Positions 24,925-33,432 of a stretch of DNA of 64,000 nucleotides are shown here, piece by piece. The notes beneath the pieces are model-generated. The model had not been told where the DNA came from. It saw nothing but the letters and a program-made list of their open reading frames with translations, and did no database searches. How positions within the stretch are numbered: the first letter of the stretch is position 1; each line of letters starts with the position of its first letter. This DNA is from Pseudomonas sp. Irchel 3E13 (GTDB taxonomy: Bacteria; Pseudomonadota; Gammaproteobacteria; Pseudomonadales; Pseudomonadaceae). The position numbers and the translations under genes were made by a program. The DNA lies in the NCBI RefSeq assembly GCF_900187455.1, contig NZ_FYDX01000001.1, positions 124,001 to 188,000 on the forward strand. Reading direction: 5' to 3'.

Positions 24925-26023
24925 ATTTCCATCCCAGCTTGTCGTTATCGCTCAGCCAGTCGCCGAGACGTTCCAGGCATGCCGCCGATCCGCCGAGGGC
25001 AAGGCCCAGGGCGCGGCTCCAGTAGAGAAAACGGTGGATCGGGTAGGTCAGGTCGACACCGATGCCGCCATGCACGTGCTGCGCGACATGGCCGATGCGG
25101 TGCCCGGCCTCGCAGGCCAGCCACGCCGTGGCCAGCGCTTCCGACGGCGCCGGCAGCCTGGCGTCAAGGCGGTAACAGAGCTGCCAGAGGCTGCTGCGCA
25201 AGGCTTCGAGGGCGATGTGCGCGTCAGCCATGCTCATCTGCACCGCCTGGAAGCTGCCGATGCGCCGTTCGAACTGCTGGCGCTCGCTGACGTACTCGAC
25301 GGTGCGGCGGATCTGTTCCTGACTGACCCCCAGTTGCAGCGCCGCCTGAGCGGCGATGGCGCGGGATTCCAGCCAGTCCAGGGCGTCCACCGGCAGCAGG
25401 TGGCTGACGCTGAGGCCCTCGACCCGCACATCGGCCACCGCCTCGCCGTGGGTCATCACCGCCGGGGTCAGGTGCACGTTGGCTGATTGCAGTTCCAGCA
25501 GCATCAGCCGGGGCTGACCATGCAGCAGCACCGGCACCAACGCGGCGCCGGATTGCGCCGCCAGCGGCAAGGCGGCGACGCGGCCATTGACCTGCCAGAC
25601 GGCGCCGTTGGGCGTGGCCTCCAGCTCGATGCCGCAGGCGGCGTTGATGCCTTCCAGCGACAGGCTCAGCAACGCCTCGCCGCTGGCCGCCCGCTCGATC
25701 CAGGCCGGGTAGGCGTCGCTGGCAAAGGTCGCCAGGGTCGCCGCCGCCAATTGATGCCGCCACAGCGGCACCTGGCCCAGGCCACGGCCTTGGGCTTGCA
25801 GCACCAGCATCAATTCGGTCATGCCCAGGCCGCTGCCACCCGCGGATTCGGGAATTGCCAAGGCGTGCAGGCCGGTTTCCCGGCACAAGTCCCACAGTGC
25901 CGCCATCATCGGTTCGCCGCAGGTGTCCCACTGGCGCATGGCGTCATCGTTGCAGTAATCGACGAACAGGCTGTCGGCCATCTGCTCGATGGCGCGCTGG
26001 TCTTCGCTCAATTCGAAATCCAT
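24896..26023 (-). CDS. Acyl-CoA dehydrogenase (pair B, FadE27/28-like subunit)
   Basis: This 375-residue acyl-CoA dehydrogenase has RQQFERRIGSFQAVQMSMAD and the C-terminal AQHVHGGIGVDLTYPIHRFL. The latter resembles the second subunit of heteromeric steroid dehydrogenases (FadE27/FadE28-type). The family reaction is FAD-dependent alpha,beta-desaturation of acyl-CoA. It sits between the two MaoC-type genes and overlaps the smaller one by 29 bp. Pairing with the 22129-23298 protein is inferred from subfamily features. Confidence 0.9.
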   Translation of the reverse strand: MDFELSEDQRAIEQMADSLFVDYCNDDAMRQWDTCGEPMMAALWDLCRETGLHALAIPESAGGSGLGMTELMLVLQAQGRGLGQVPLWRHQLAAATLATFASDAYPAWIERAASGEALLSLSLEGINAACGIELEATPNGAVWQVNGRVAALPLAAQSGAALVPVLLHGQPRLMLLELQSANVHLTPAVMTHGEAVADVRVEGLSVSHLLPVDALDWLESRAIAAQAALQLGVSQEQIRRTVEYVSERQQFERRIGSFQAVQMSMADAHIALEALRSSLWQLCYRLDARLPAPSEALATAWLACEAGHRIGHVAQHVHGGIGVDLTYPIHRFLYWSRALGLALGGSAACLERLGDWLSDNDKLGWKYDLEEHQAL

Positions 26024-26029
26024 GGGCGC

Positions 26030-27004
26030 TTACTCCGGCTCGGCCACGGGACGGAACAGCGGCAAGGTCTGCTGTTCGTCGAAGGTCTGGAATTCCACCT
26101 GCAGGCGCTGGCCGATCTTCAGTTCGTCGCGCTGCACGCCGGTCAACCCGGCGACCAGGCGCACGCCCTCCTCCAGCTCGATCAGCCCGATGGGGTTGGG
26201 GTGATCGAACGGCGGGACTTCCGGGTAGTGCATGACGACGAAGGAATACAGGCTGCCGCGACCGCTGGCCTGCACGGTGTCCCAGTCGAAGCTGTGGCAC
26301 TGGATGCACACCGGCGCCGGCGGATGGCGCAGGGTCGAACAGGCGGTGCAGCGCTGGATCAGCAGCTTGCCTTCGGCGCAGCCTTCCCAGAAGAACCGGG
26401 TGTCGTCGCTCATTCCCGGCAGCGGACGCTTGGGCTTGGCCAGCGCCTCGGCCGGCTTGGCCGCGGGCTGCGGATTGGCCGGGCGGAACTTGAAGACGCG
26501 GAACAGCAGCTCGCCCACCGGCTCGTCGCCCTCGGGCTTCTCGACGAAGTGGCTCATCACCAGGGTGACGAAGAAACCGGTGCCCAGGGCGGTGGTCTTC
26601 TCGTCGCCCACCGCGTCCAGCCGGGTCGTGTAGTACAGCCGCTCGCCCAGGTGCACCGGGCGCTGGAAGGTCAGTTCCGAGTTCACCGCGACCACCGAGG
26701 CGTAGCCGTGTTCCTCGAACAGCTTGAGCACTTCATAGGGGTTTTCGTCGGTGGAGCCCGGCGGATAGTTGTTGGCGTGCAGGCCTTCCATGGTCCACAC
26801 CTGGAGCATCGCCGGCGGCGCGACGATGCCGTCATGCGGGCCTTGCAGCGCGGCGGCCGGATCGGTGTAAAGCGGGTTCTCCAGGCCCATGATCTCGCAC
26901 CACTGGCGGATCATCGGCGCGTTGACTTCGTCCCAGGCATACACCCGACCGTATTGGCGCCCCACCAGGGCGCGCACGTTGGACAGCAATTGTGGATCAG
27001 CCAC
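26030..27004 (-). CDS. MaoC-DUF35 (OB-fold, Zn-ribbon) fusion protein, ChsH2-like
   Basis: This 324-residue two-domain protein has an N-terminal MaoC-like hot-dog domain (residues about 5-160), a Pro/Ala-rich linker, then a DUF35 domain. The DUF35 domain shows a zinc ribbon with two Cys pairs (CTAC and CIQC) and an OB fold. ChsH2 of steroid degraders has the same order: its MaoC part pairs with ChsH1 and its DUF35 part with Ltp2. The start is taken as GTG at 27004 because AGGAG lies 6 bases upstream; the frame stays open to another GTG at 27034. It lies directly after the SDR gene in the same operon. Confidence 0.87.
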   Translation of the reverse strand: MADPQLLSNVRALVGRQYGRVYAWDEVNAPMIRQWCEIMGLENPLYTDPAAALQGPHDGIVAPPAMLQVWTMEGLHANNYPPGSTDENPYEVLKLFEEHGYASVVAVNSELTFQRPVHLGERLYYTTRLDAVGDEKTTALGTGFFVTLVMSHFVEKPEGDEPVGELLFRVFKFRPANPQPAAKPAEALAKPKRPLPGMSDDTRFFWEGCAEGKLLIQRCTACSTLRHPPAPVCIQCHSFDWDTVQASGRGSLYSFVVMHYPEVPPFDHPNPIGLIELEEGVRLVAGLTGVQRDELKIGQRLQVEFQTFDEQQTLPLFRPVAEPE

Positions 27005-27058
27005 AGTCGTCTCCTGCAAAGTGAGGGCGGCCACCGGGTGGCGCCGCCGTGGGGTCGA

Positions 27059-27844
27059 TCAGGTGGGCGTGGCCTGCGCCGCACCGAGGAAAGCCGGTCG
27101 CTCGCCGCCGCCGTGCAGCAGCAGGTTGCAACCGCTGGCGTAGCTGGCCAGGGGCGAGGCGATGTACAGGCAGGCGTTGGCGATATCCTCGGCCGCCGCC
27201 ATGCGTCCGGCGGGAATGCCGGCGCTGACCGCGGCGACGCCGGCCTCACTGCCGTAGTGCAGGTGAGCCTGGTCGGTCAGCACCAGGCCCGGGCTGACGG
27301 TGACCACCCGGACCTTGGGCGCCCACTCCACCGCCAGCGAGGTGACCAGGGCCACCACGCCGGCCTTGGCCGCGCCATAGGCGGCGGTGCCCGGCGACGG
27401 ACGCTGGGCGGCGACGCTGCCGATAAAGACGATGCAGCCACCTGTTTCCTGCGCTTGCATCAGGCGGTTGGCCTGCTGGGCGACGTTGAGCGGCGCGATC
27501 AGGTTCAGGCGGATGATGCTTTCGTGAAAACGCGGCGAGGCTGTCGCGGCATCCGCCGCCGGTGCGCCGCCCGCGTTGTTGACCAGCACATCGAGGCGGC
27601 CGAAGTCGCGCTGGATGCTGTCGAACAACGCCTGCAACGACTCGCCGTCGCGCACGTCGACGGCGAAAAACACCGCCGTGCGTTCGCCGCTGGCCGGTAG
27701 CTGTTCAGGGGCGTTGCGGGCACAGACGATGACCTGCGCACCGGCGTCGAGGAAACCCTGCGCGATACCCGCGCCGATGCCCTTGGTGCCGCCGGTGACC
27801 AGTACCACCTTGCCGCTGTAATCAAGACCGCGTTGCTGCCCCAT
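27059..27844 (-). CDS. Short-chain dehydrogenase/reductase (SDR)
   Basis: This 261-residue classical SDR has the cofactor motif VTGGTKGIGAG near the N-terminus, NNAG, the catalytic Ser in FIGSVAA and the YGAAK pair. VARNAP-type residues after strand 2 (VCARNA) suggest NADP(H) use but do not prove it. It is the first gene of the - strand operon and is preceded by AAGGAG. In this context it probably oxidises or reduces a hydroxy/oxo group of the acyl-CoA substrate or of the carbonyl product of aldol cleavage. Confidence 0.9.
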   Translation of the reverse strand: MGQQRGLDYSGKVVLVTGGTKGIGAGIAQGFLDAGAQVIVCARNAPEQLPASGERTAVFFAVDVRDGESLQALFDSIQRDFGRLDVLVNNAGGAPAADAATASPRFHESIIRLNLIAPLNVAQQANRLMQAQETGGCIVFIGSVAAQRPSPGTAAYGAAKAGVVALVTSLAVEWAPKVRVVTVSPGLVLTDQAHLHYGSEAGVAAVSAGIPAGRMAAAEDIANACLYIASPLASYASGCNLLLHGGGERPAFLGAAQATPT

Positions 27845-27987
27845 TTCAGGCTCCTTGTTTTGCTGACAAGGCCCACTCTAGGGGCAAAGGCCGGGGCAAA
27901 CTTCGTCTGAACGGACGATGAATCGACACCCGCGCACGCCCGACACTGCCTGGCAATCCCCCCGGTTTTTCACGCGTGAGAAGGCTT
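27845..27987. promoter_or_regulatory. Divergent promoter region with a candidate operator
   Basis: This 143-bp gap separates the divergent SDR-headed operon and the enoyl-CoA hydratase gene. It contains an interrupted palindrome TCGTC-TGAACG-GACGA at 27903-27918, a plausible dimeric repressor site. No regulator gene is adjacent and no confident -35/-10 pair was identified. Confidence 0.4.
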
Positions 27988-28773
27988 ATGTCCGCAACCG
28001 ATCGTCCCTCCGTACTGCTCGAATTCCCGGCCCCCGGCGTGGCCCTGCTGCGCCTCGACCGACCCCAGGCGAGCAACGCCCTGAGCCTGGAACTGCAGGC
28101 ATCGCTGTCGCGGCACTTCAGCGAACTGGGGGCCGATCCTGAGGTGCGCTGCATCCTGCTCACCGGCGGCGACAAGGTGTTCGCCGCCGGTGGCGACATC
28201 ACCAGCATGGCCGGGGTCGGCCCGATCGAGATTCACCAGCGCCATACCGAACGGGTCTGGGCGCCGATCCAGCACTGCCCGAAGCCGGTGATCGCCGCGG
28301 TGTGCGGCTATGCCTATGGCGGCGGCTGCGAACTGGCGATGCATGCCGACCTGATCGTCGCCGGGCGCGGGGCGAAATTCTGTCAGCCGGAAATCCGCAT
28401 CGGCATCATGCCCGGCATCGGCGGCACCCAGCGCCTGGTGCGGGCGGTGGGCAAGGCCAAGGCCATGCGCATGGCCCTGACCGGGCAACCGATCACCGCC
28501 GAGGAAGCCTGGGTCGCCGGGCTGGTCAGCGATCTGGTGGAGGACGATCAGGTCCAGGCCCGTGCGCTGGAACTGGCCAACGTCATCGCGGCGATGCCGG
28601 CGCTGGCGGCGGAGCAGATCAAGGAGGTGATCCTCGCGGGCATGGATGCGCCGCTGGAGACGGGGCTGGCGCTGGAGAGAAAGGCCAATGCGTTGCTGTT
28701 TGCCTCGCAGGACCAGAAGGAAGGGATGGCGGCGTTTATCGAGAAGCGGCCGGCGCGGTTTTTGGGGAGGTGA
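27988..28773 (+). CDS. Enoyl-CoA hydratase/isomerase (crotonase family)
   Basis: This 261-residue crotonase-fold protein has the oxyanion-hole segments FAAGGDI and GYAYGGGCELAMHAD. Candidate catalytic glutamates are seen in GGGCELA and in QPEIRIGIMPGIGGTQRL, as in true enoyl-CoA hydratases. The start at 27988 is preceded by GAGAAGG; an upstream in-frame ATG would add four residues. It is transcribed divergently from the acyl-CoA dehydrogenase operon across a 143-bp gap and probably supplies a conventional hydratase step to the same pathway. Confidence 0.92.
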   Translation: MSATDRPSVLLEFPAPGVALLRLDRPQASNALSLELQASLSRHFSELGADPEVRCILLTGGDKVFAAGGDITSMAGVGPIEIHQRHTERVWAPIQHCPKPVIAAVCGYAYGGGCELAMHADLIVAGRGAKFCQPEIRIGIMPGIGGTQRLVRAVGKAKAMRMALTGQPITAEEAWVAGLVSDLVEDDQVQARALELANVIAAMPALAAEQIKEVILAGMDAPLETGLALERKANALLFASQDQKEGMAAFIEKRPARFLGR

Positions 28774-28833
28774 TTGGGGGTTGGCGTGTGCGCTGTGTGC
28801 TCGTCGGCAGCGCTTTTGCGTGGTTGAGATCGA

Positions 28834-28874
28834 GCGCCGCTTGCGCGGCGCATCGCGAGCAAGCTCGCTCCTAC
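28834..28874 (-). repeat. Hairpin plus REP palindrome between convergent genes
   Basis: A perfect 7-bp hairpin GCGCCGC-TTGC-GCGGCGC (28834-28851) is followed by an inverted copy of the REP sequence (TCGCGAGCAAGCTCGCTCCTAC, 28853-28874). The block sits in the 149-bp gap between the convergent hydratase and sulfatase genes and may act as a bidirectional terminator. Confidence 0.8.
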
Positions 28875-28922
28875 GGGGGGGGAGGCGGTGCTCGATTTCA
28901 AGGCTCGGAGAAAATGTTGGTT

Positions 28923-30617
28923 TCACTGCCGACTCCCCAACATTTGGCCATCCGCTGGGACCACCACCTGCCCCAGGTCGATGTGCTTGAACACCGGGCT
29001 AGCGCCCAGCCGGGCGTTGAAACGGGTGTTGAAGCTGAACGGGTCTTCGGTCGGTACGCTTAGCGGTTTGCCGTACACCGCTTGCAGCGCGGCGCTGTCG
29101 TAGCCGAGCAACTGCAGCAGGGTCGGGAACAGGTTGTAGTGGCTGGAGCGGTTTTTGTTGTCCGCCAGGTGCGCCTGCCAGTCGAGAGTCTTGAGCCCTT
29201 CGCCCTGGATCACCAGCAGCGGCACCAACCCCTCCTCCGCCACCGGGTCGCTGTCGCAATGGGTGTTCAGCCCGGGATTGCCGCGCTCGTGCAGGTCCTG
29301 GCCATGGTCGGAGGTGTAGATCACCACCGCCTGGCTGAGGTCGGCCTTGGAGAACAGGCGGTTGAAGAATTCGCCGACATTCCACAGCAAGGTGTTGCGG
29401 TAGGCGTTGCGGTACAGCACCCAATCCTCTGGCCGCCCGGCGAAGCCGTCGCGCTGGCCGGTGTCGGTGACATCGGTGAACTGCCCGCGGGGCAAGGCCG
29501 GGCGGTAGTTCATGAAGGCGTCCGGGTACTTGTCGTGCACCGGAAAGTGCGCGCCCACTTTGTTGACCACGATCAGGTGCGGCGTGCCGTCGGCCAGCAG
29601 CTCGGTGAGGGTCGCCGCGACGGCCATGTCGCGCTCCAGCACCGGGGTGTCATCGAACTGGATGAAGCGGTCGATATCGCGTTTTTCCGTGTCGGTCATC
29701 AGGTTCTGCAGGTGCCCGCCAGTGCGCTGGGCGTCCACGTACACCGTGGACAACCCGGCCTGGTGGGCGTACTGCCAGATCGACGGCTGGGTCGAGTTGA
29801 TCCGCAGGTAGTCCGCGCGGGTGCCGCCGTAGCGCAGGGTGACGTTGGTGTCGGCGCTGCAATTGGCGACGGACGCCGCGTAGCCGTAGTTGAAAATGCG
29901 CACGCCCGGCTGCGCCTGGGTCAGCGGCGTCTTGACCCCCAGTGGGGTGGTGGTGTCGAGGTAGTTGCCGGCGATGCTCTCGTCGATGATCAGCACGATG
30001 TCGCGGGCCAGCGCCGGGCCGCTGCGCGGCAAGCTCACCGGCTCGCGGGCGCCGACATGGTCGTGCAGCGCCTCGTAGGCCATCAGGTTCAGGTAGGCCA
30101 GCGGTGTGTACATCACCGGCAGGCCACGGGCGCCTTCGCCGGAACGCACGAAGAGTATGCCGGTGAGCAACAGCAGCCCCAGCACCGGCGCCGTCCACGG
30201 CAAGGCCCGCGGCAAGCGCGGTCTGGCGCCGGGGCGCAGGCCGATGCCGAGCAGCAGCAAGAGTCCGCGCAGCAGCGCCTGCATGATCGAGGCGTGGTAC
30301 TGGGCCACCGCCTCCTGGATAAAGCCACCGGAGTAGACCATCGACAGGAAGGCGCTGTAGGTCAGGTAGCTGTTGGTGATTCGCGTGTAGGCATCGAAGA
30401 ACACCGCGCTGGCGAAGAACACCAGCGCCAGCCCCCAGCGCAACGCGCCCTGGCGAATATGCGCGGCCGCCAGCAGGGCCAGCGCCAGCAGCACGAACAT
30501 CCCGCCGTAGAGCACCAGTGCAAGGCCGCCGCCGAGTGCTTGAAAACGCTCGAGGATAGCGGCGTGAAAGCAGGCCAGATAGGCCAGCAACAGCAGGCTC
30601 TTGATCGATGCGCGCAT
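28923..30617 (-). CDS. Membrane sulfatase/phosphoethanolamine-transferase-like protein
   Basis: This 564-residue alkaline-phosphatase-superfamily protein has about five N-terminal transmembrane helices (residues 1-170) and a large periplasmic domain. Domain motifs include IVLIIDESIAGNYLD (metal site), ANCSADTNVTLRYGG (candidate Ser/Thr nucleophile), KVGAHFP and IYTSDHGQDLHERG with NTHCDS near the end. This is the EptA/OpgE-like arrangement for transferring phosphoethanolamine or a related group to a lipid or glycan. The start at 30617 has GGAG upstream; an ATG 66 bp earlier would add a basic leader. It is divergent from the EPS operon and could modify that polymer or lipid A; the sequence does not decide. 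Confidence 0.82.
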   Translation of the reverse strand: MRASIKSLLLLAYLACFHAAILERFQALGGGLALVLYGGMFVLLALALLAAAHIRQGALRWGLALVFFASAVFFDAYTRITNSYLTYSAFLSMVYSGGFIQEAVAQYHASIMQALLRGLLLLLGIGLRPGARPRLPRALPWTAPVLGLLLLTGILFVRSGEGARGLPVMYTPLAYLNLMAYEALHDHVGAREPVSLPRSGPALARDIVLIIDESIAGNYLDTTTPLGVKTPLTQAQPGVRIFNYGYAASVANCSADTNVTLRYGGTRADYLRINSTQPSIWQYAHQAGLSTVYVDAQRTGGHLQNLMTDTEKRDIDRFIQFDDTPVLERDMAVAATLTELLADGTPHLIVVNKVGAHFPVHDKYPDAFMNYRPALPRGQFTDVTDTGQRDGFAGRPEDWVLYRNAYRNTLLWNVGEFFNRLFSKADLSQAVVIYTSDHGQDLHERGNPGLNTHCDSDPVAEEGLVPLLVIQGEGLKTLDWQAHLADNKNRSSHYNLFPTLLQLLGYDSAALQAVYGKPLSVPTEDPFSFNTRFNARLGASPVFKHIDLGQVVVPADGQMLGSRQ

Positions 30618-31012
30618 GGCAAGGCTCCGTCCGCGAATGGCGAGGTTTCTCGAACGGTAGCCAGCTTGCGATTTTCTTTCCATCTATGGCTTGTCATTTT
30701 TATGGCGAGTTTTTGACGCCTGTTTCTACCCCCTCACACTACAGAAATCTGCCCCTTCGACTATCGAACACAATCACAGGAGCCTTCAACCACGCGGCTT
30801 TCGACCGTTCATCGCGAAAATCGACAGCCATTGGCCAGCGTCGATTTCGCTAAAGCACGGATTGGAAAAGAGTTGATGGCAAAACGACCTCGCCAACAGG
30901 CGCTGTAAGTTAAACGAAACATGCCATTGCTTTGACACTTTTCCGCCAGCCTGCGCTATACCGAAATCACACCGCTGTTTCATCCCCATTACGCCCTGCG
31001 AGGCAACCCGGA
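30618..31012. other. 395-bp divergent intergenic region upstream of the EPS operon
   Basis: This region separates the sulfatase-like gene and ugd. It is AT-richer than its surroundings. It contains a near-perfect inverted repeat (GCGAAAATCGAC at 30814-30825 and GTCGATTTCGC at 30840-30850, 14-bp spacer) and, further downstream, a sigma70-like promoter. No gene was recognised; a 10-codon ORF at 30876-30908 is not supported. Confidence 0.55.
30932..30961 (+). promoter_or_regulatory. Predicted sigma70 promoter of the EPS operon
   Basis: A perfect -35 hexamer TTGACA (30932-30937) is followed 17-18 bp later by a weak -10 (GCTATA/CTATAC, 30955-30961). It lies about 50 bp upstream of the ugd start at 31013, a normal leader length. 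Confidence 0.5.
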
Positions 31013-32365
31013 ATGGACGTGAGCGTATTCGGTACAGGTTATGTAGGGCTCGTGCAGGCCGCGGCGCTGGCCGATGTCGGACACCGGGTGCTGTGCGTGG
31101 ATGTCGATGCGCACAAGATCAGCCAGCTCCGCCAGGGTGTGCCGCCGATCCATGAGCCGGGCCTGTCCGCCATGCTCGAAGACAACATCCGCGACGGTCG
31201 CCTGCTGTTCAGCACCCAGTCCAGCGATGCCGTGGCGCATGCCGAACTGGTGTTCATCGCGGTCGGCACACCGCCCGACGAAGACGGCTCCGCCGACCTC
31301 TCCCATGTGCTCGGGGTAACCCGGCAGATCGCCGGGCTGATGGAGGCCGATCGCACCCTGATCATCAAGTCCACGGTGCCGGTGGGCACCGCCGACACGG
31401 TGGCGCTGCTGGCCCGGGAAGAACTCGACCGGCTCGGCAAACTGACGCTGAAAGTCCGCGTGGTATCCAACCCGGAGTTCCTCAAGGAAGGCAGCGCCCT
31501 GGCCGACTGCATGCGCCCCGACCGGATCATCGTCGGCACCTGCGACGCCCAGGCCCAGGACCAGCTCACCGAACTCTACGCGCCCTTCTGCCGCAACCAT
31601 GAAAAGCTCATGTTCATGGACAACCGCAGCGCCGAGCTGACCAAGTACGCGGCCAACGCCATGCTCGCCACCCGTATCAGTTTCATGAACGAGCTGGCCA
31701 ACCTCACCGAACGCCTGGGCGCCGACATCGAAGCGGTGCGCAAAGGCATCGGCTCCGACCCGCGCATCGGCTACCACTTCATCTACCCCGGCTGCGGCTT
31801 CGGCGGTTCGTGCTTTCCCAAAGACTTGCGCGCCCTGCTGCACACCGCCGAGCACAACGGCATGCCGCTGCGCCTGCTGCAAAGCGTCAGCGAAGTGAAC
31901 GATGCCCAGCGGCAAATTCTCTTCAGCAAACTCAAGCAGCACTTTCCCGGCAGCCTCAAGGGCAAGTCGGTGGCGCTCTGGGGCCTGGCGTTCAAGCCCA
32001 ACACCGACGACATGCGCGAAGCGCCGAGCCGCTACCTGATGGAAGCGCTGTGGGCCGAAGGCGCCACCGTGCATGCCTTCGACCCGGAAGCCATGGCCGA
32101 ATGCCGGCGCCTCTACGGCTACCGCAACGACCTGAAACTCTGCGCCACCCGCGACGACACCCTGGAAGACGCCGACGCCCTGGTGATCTGCACCGAGTGG
32201 AAGAACTTTCGCGTGGTGGACTTCACCCTGCTGGCGAAGAAACTGCGCCAGCGCCTGATCGTCGACGGCCGCAACCTGTACAACCCCGACCAAGTGGCGA
32301 CCTTCGGCCTGGACTACTGCGGCATCGGCCTGCGCCATGTCGATCCGGAAGTGCCCGCGCCATGA
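31013..32365 (+). CDS. ugd: UDP-glucose 6-dehydrogenase
   Basis: This 450-residue enzyme oxidises UDP-glucose to UDP-glucuronate with two NAD+. The N-terminal Rossmann motif FGTGYVGL (residues 6-13), KSTVPVGTAD and the catalytic-cysteine motif GGSCFPKD (Cys267) are all present. The C-terminal domain contains WGLAFKPNTDDMREAPS. The start at 31013 gives the standard N-terminus; the frame extends 5' without homology. It opens the EPS operon and overlaps the epimerase gene as ATGA. UDP-glucuronate is the likely first dedicated precursor of the polymer. Confidence 0.96.
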   Translation: MDVSVFGTGYVGLVQAAALADVGHRVLCVDVDAHKISQLRQGVPPIHEPGLSAMLEDNIRDGRLLFSTQSSDAVAHAELVFIAVGTPPDEDGSADLSHVLGVTRQIAGLMEADRTLIIKSTVPVGTADTVALLAREELDRLGKLTLKVRVVSNPEFLKEGSALADCMRPDRIIVGTCDAQAQDQLTELYAPFCRNHEKLMFMDNRSAELTKYAANAMLATRISFMNELANLTERLGADIEAVRKGIGSDPRIGYHFIYPGCGFGGSCFPKDLRALLHTAEHNGMPLRLLQSVSEVNDAQRQILFSKLKQHFPGSLKGKSVALWGLAFKPNTDDMREAPSRYLMEALWAEGATVHAFDPEAMAECRRLYGYRNDLKLCATRDDTLEDADALVICTEWKNFRVVDFTLLAKKLRQRLIVDGRNLYNPDQVATFGLDYCGIGLRHVDPEVPAP

Positions 32366-33432
32366 AAGTCCTGGTCACCGGCGCGGCCGGTTTCATCGGC
32401 GCCCATTGCGTCCTGCGGCTGTTGCGCGACGGCTACCAGGTGCTTGGCCTGGACAACTTCAATGGCTATTACGACCCGACCCTCAAGCATCAACGGGTCG
32501 GCTGGGTACGCCAGCAGGCCGGGCACTTTCCGTTGCAGCGCATCGAGCTGGCCGACGCCAGCGCGCTGGACGCGCTGTTCGCCCGCGAGCGCCCCGACGT
32601 GGTCCTGCACCTGGCCGCCCAGGCCGGGGTGCGCTACTCGCTGGAGAATCCGCGGGCCTACCTCGACAGCAACCTCAGCGGCTTTCTCAACATTCTCGAA
32701 AGCTGCCGCCGCCACCCGGTGCAACACCTGCTGTACGCCTCGTCCAGCTCGGTGTATGGCGCCAACCAGCACACGCCTTATTCGGTACGCGATGCGGTGG
32801 ACCACCCGCTGTCGCTGTACGCCGCGACCAAGAAAGCCAATGAAGCCATGGCCCACTGCTACAGCCACCTGTACGGCATTCCGGCCACCGGCTTGCGCTT
32901 CTTCACCGTCTACGGTCCCTGGGGTCGTCCGGACATGTCGCCGGTGCAGTTCGCCAGCGCCATCGTCGAAGGCCGCCCGCTGCGCCTGTTCAACCATGGC
33001 CAACACCAACGTGATTTCACCTACATCGACGACATCGTCGAAAGCCTGGTGCGGCTGATTCCCCTGGCGCCACAGGCCAACCCGGGCTGGGACGCGATGA
33101 CCCCGGACCCCGCCAGCAGCCACGCGCCCTGGCGCCTGTACAACATCGGCGGGCAACGCCCGGTGGCGCTGCTGGACTACGTCGCGCTGCTGGAAAAACA
33201 CCTCGGCCGCCGCGCCGCCATCGAGTTGCTGCCGCTGCAGCCCGGCGACGTGCTGGACACCTGCGCCGACGCCAGCGACCTGGCCCACGCCACCGGTTTC
33301 ACCCCGCTGATTTCCCTCGACGAGGGCCTCGGACGCTTTGCCGCCTGGTTCCTCGATCACCACCTGCCGCTGCACGGGACGCCAGCGCAGATCCACCGGG
33401 CGTCGCCCGACGAGCAACGGAGGTCGCTATGA
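32362..33432 (+). CDS. NAD-dependent epimerase, UDP-glucuronate 4-epimerase-like
   Basis: This 356-residue extended SDR has VTGAAGFIGAHC at the N-terminus, SSSSVYG, and the catalytic pair Tyr153/Lys157 in LYAATKKANE. FTVYGPWGRPDM and RDFTYIDDI are typical of UDP-glucuronate 4-epimerases, which make UDP-galacturonate. Its position directly after ugd with a 4-bp overlap supports use of UDP-glucuronate. A UDP-glucose 4-epimerase role is possible but less likely given this context and length. Confidence 0.92.
   Translation: MKVLVTGAAGFIGAHCVLRLLRDGYQVLGLDNFNGYYDPTLKHQRVGWVRQQAGHFPLQRIELADASALDALFARERPDVVLHLAAQAGVRYSLENPRAYLDSNLSGFLNILESCRRHPVQHLLYASSSSVYGANQHTPYSVRDAVDHPLSLYAATKKANEAMAHCYSHLYGIPATGLRFFTVYGPWGRPDMSPVQFASAIVEGRPLRLFNHGQHQRDFTYIDDIVESLVRLIPLAPQANPGWDAMTPDPASSHAPWRLYNIGGQRPVALLDYVALLEKHLGRRAAIELLPLQPGDVLDTCADASDLAHATGFTPLISLDEGLGRFAAWFLDHHLPLHGTPAQIHRASPDEQRRSL

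Noticed and set aside
30876..30908. Ten-codon leader peptide before the EPS operon
   Set aside because: It lies upstream of the predicted promoter, has only a weak ribosome site and no attenuator-like codon run.
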